Of a stretch of DNA of 64,000 nucleotides, positions 63,615 to 64,000 are shown one piece after another. The notes beneath the pieces are model-generated. The model searched no databases and had not been told where the DNA came from. It saw only the letters and a list, made by a program, of their open reading frames with translations. The translations under genes were made by a program, and so were the position numbers. This stretch comes from Gammaproteobacteria bacterium (GTDB taxonomy: Bacteria; Pseudomonadota; Gammaproteobacteria; Xanthomonadales; SZUA-36). Each line of letters begins with the position of its first letter. The first letter of the stretch is position 1. The stretch covers positions 1-64,000 of the forward strand of contig JAJRUM010000058.1 in assembly GCA_024277815.1 (NCBI GenBank), given 5' to 3'.

Positions 63615-64000
63615 ATGTCACCCATTGCCACATCTGCACTTGAGCATTGCAGTGAGCTTGCGCTGACGCCGGGCAGTCTTTTTGAGTTCACCAGTCGCTT
63701 CATCCCCACAGCGCGGCAGCAGCAGTTGCTGGCGCTTTACGCGCTGACGCAATCCATTGGCTCGATTCCGTTCATGGCAAGTGATGATGCGGTCAAGTGG
63801 GCCAAGCTCAAGTGGTGGAGCAAGGAGTTGGTGGCTGAGCCTGGTGCACCCTCCCGGCACCCGGCGCTGCGCGCGCTGTGGGAATCAGGTGCGCGGCAAC
63901 AGCTGGACAATGGTTGCTTACTCAAGCTGGTCAACGATGCCGCAGTACAGATAGATGTTGTCCCTGCTGCTGATGAAAAGGCTTTGTTTGAGCACCTGGC
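63615..64000 (+). CDS. Squalene/phytoene-synthase-like protein (3' end outside window)
   Basis: The frame opened by ATG 63615 runs without a stop to the window end (128 codons seen) and is absent from the ORF track. The protein starts MSPIATSALEHCSELALTPG. It has LLALYALTQSIGSIPF and KLKWWSKELVAEPGAPSRHP, which resemble the opening of squalene/phytoene-synthase-like proteins of the NDUFAF6 kind (ALY/FAL...REI...RLQWW). The aspartate-rich catalytic motifs would lie beyond or are missing, so function is open. Confidence 0.6.
   Translation, partial: MSPIATSALEHCSELALTPGSLFEFTSRFIPTARQQQLLALYALTQSIGSIPFMASDDAVKWAKLKWWSKELVAEPGAPSRHPALRALWESGARQQLDNGCLLKLVNDAAVQIDVVPAADEKALFEHL

Noticed and set aside
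1-64000. tRNA genes, CRISPR arrays, insertion sequences
   Set aside because: No cloverleaf-like segment, regular short repeat array or transposase frame was seen in the intergenic regions or the ORF track.

Overview
The window reads as chromosomal DNA of a gammaproteobacterium, most likely in or near the broad Pseudomonadales/Cellvibrionales group. The grounds are gene content and order: ftsX-rpoH, a coxB-coxA-cox11-coxC-DUF2909-SURF1-ctaA-ctaB block, a split nrdJa/nrdJb class II ribonucleotide reductase, a class II (medium-chain) PHA synthase, secB-gpsA-trmL, and accA-tilS-xseB-ispA-dxs. It is not Pseudomonas proper: EF-P carries the lysylation-type Lys34 and aspartate kinase is fused to diaminopimelate decarboxylase. 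I see no tRNA, rRNA, CRISPR array or transposase.

Layout. 1-4.6 kb: 3' part of ftsX, rpoH, and a lysC-lysA fusion. 4.7-5.4 kb: an FMN-reductase-like gene broken by one in-frame TAA. 5.5-17.9 kb: an accessory island with two tandem exported DUF3604 proteins on the minus strand. Divergent from these are an acyl-CoA ligase, a class II PHA synthase (phaC) and a PHA depolymerase (phaZ). Next come a Crp/Fnr-family regulator and, divergent from it, a lipoprotein quinohaemoprotein alcohol dehydrogenase. A truncated GMC oxidoreductase and an eroded second copy of the FMN-reductase gene follow. 17.9-19.4 kb: an alpha/beta hydrolase coupled to a DsbA/FrnE-like protein. 19.4-30.5 kb: gcvP, then a caa3-type cytochrome oxidase locus with its haem A and assembly genes, including an unlisted 43-aa gene. 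30.7-37.5 kb: putA, gspA-gspB, a rhomboid protease and a DUF1820 gene. 37.5-44.2 kb: ctpA, envC, gpmI, a rhodanese protein, secB, gpsA, trmL. 44.6-52.2 kb: nrdJa-nrdJb, the nucleoside salvage genes deoA-deoD-cdd, an exported RidA and a DUF2891 protein, then a universal stress protein. 52.3-60.7 kb: dxs, ispA, xseB, tilS, accA, gluQ and a FimX-like protein. 61-64 kb: efp, an MTA/SAH-deaminase-like hydrolase, ubiG and the start of a squalene/phytoene-synthase-like gene.

The most interesting part is the 5.5-17.9 kb island. Its enzymes could form a route in which alcohols are oxidised in the periplasm, the acids are activated to acyl-CoA, and carbon is stored and released as medium-chain PHA. Three 16-bp dyads of the form TGTC-N8-GACA lie in its intergenic regions. 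One is between the DUF3604 genes and the ligase-phaC-phaZ operon, one overlaps the promoter of the alcohol dehydrogenase next to the Crp/Fnr gene, and one lies just downstream of the dehydrogenase. They share the 5-6-5 geometry of Crp sites, so they are candidate operators for the local regulator. The island is bracketed by two directly oriented, related FMN-reductase sequences, which suggests insertion or duplication at that locus.

Other regulatory signals: two NrdR boxes exactly 32 bp apart before nrdJa, a perfect TTGAT-N4-ATCAA Fnr/Anr box before the universal stress gene, and clear hairpin terminators after rpoH and between coxC and the DUF2909 gene. Functions are assigned from recognised motifs and remembered family sequences; no database search was possible.
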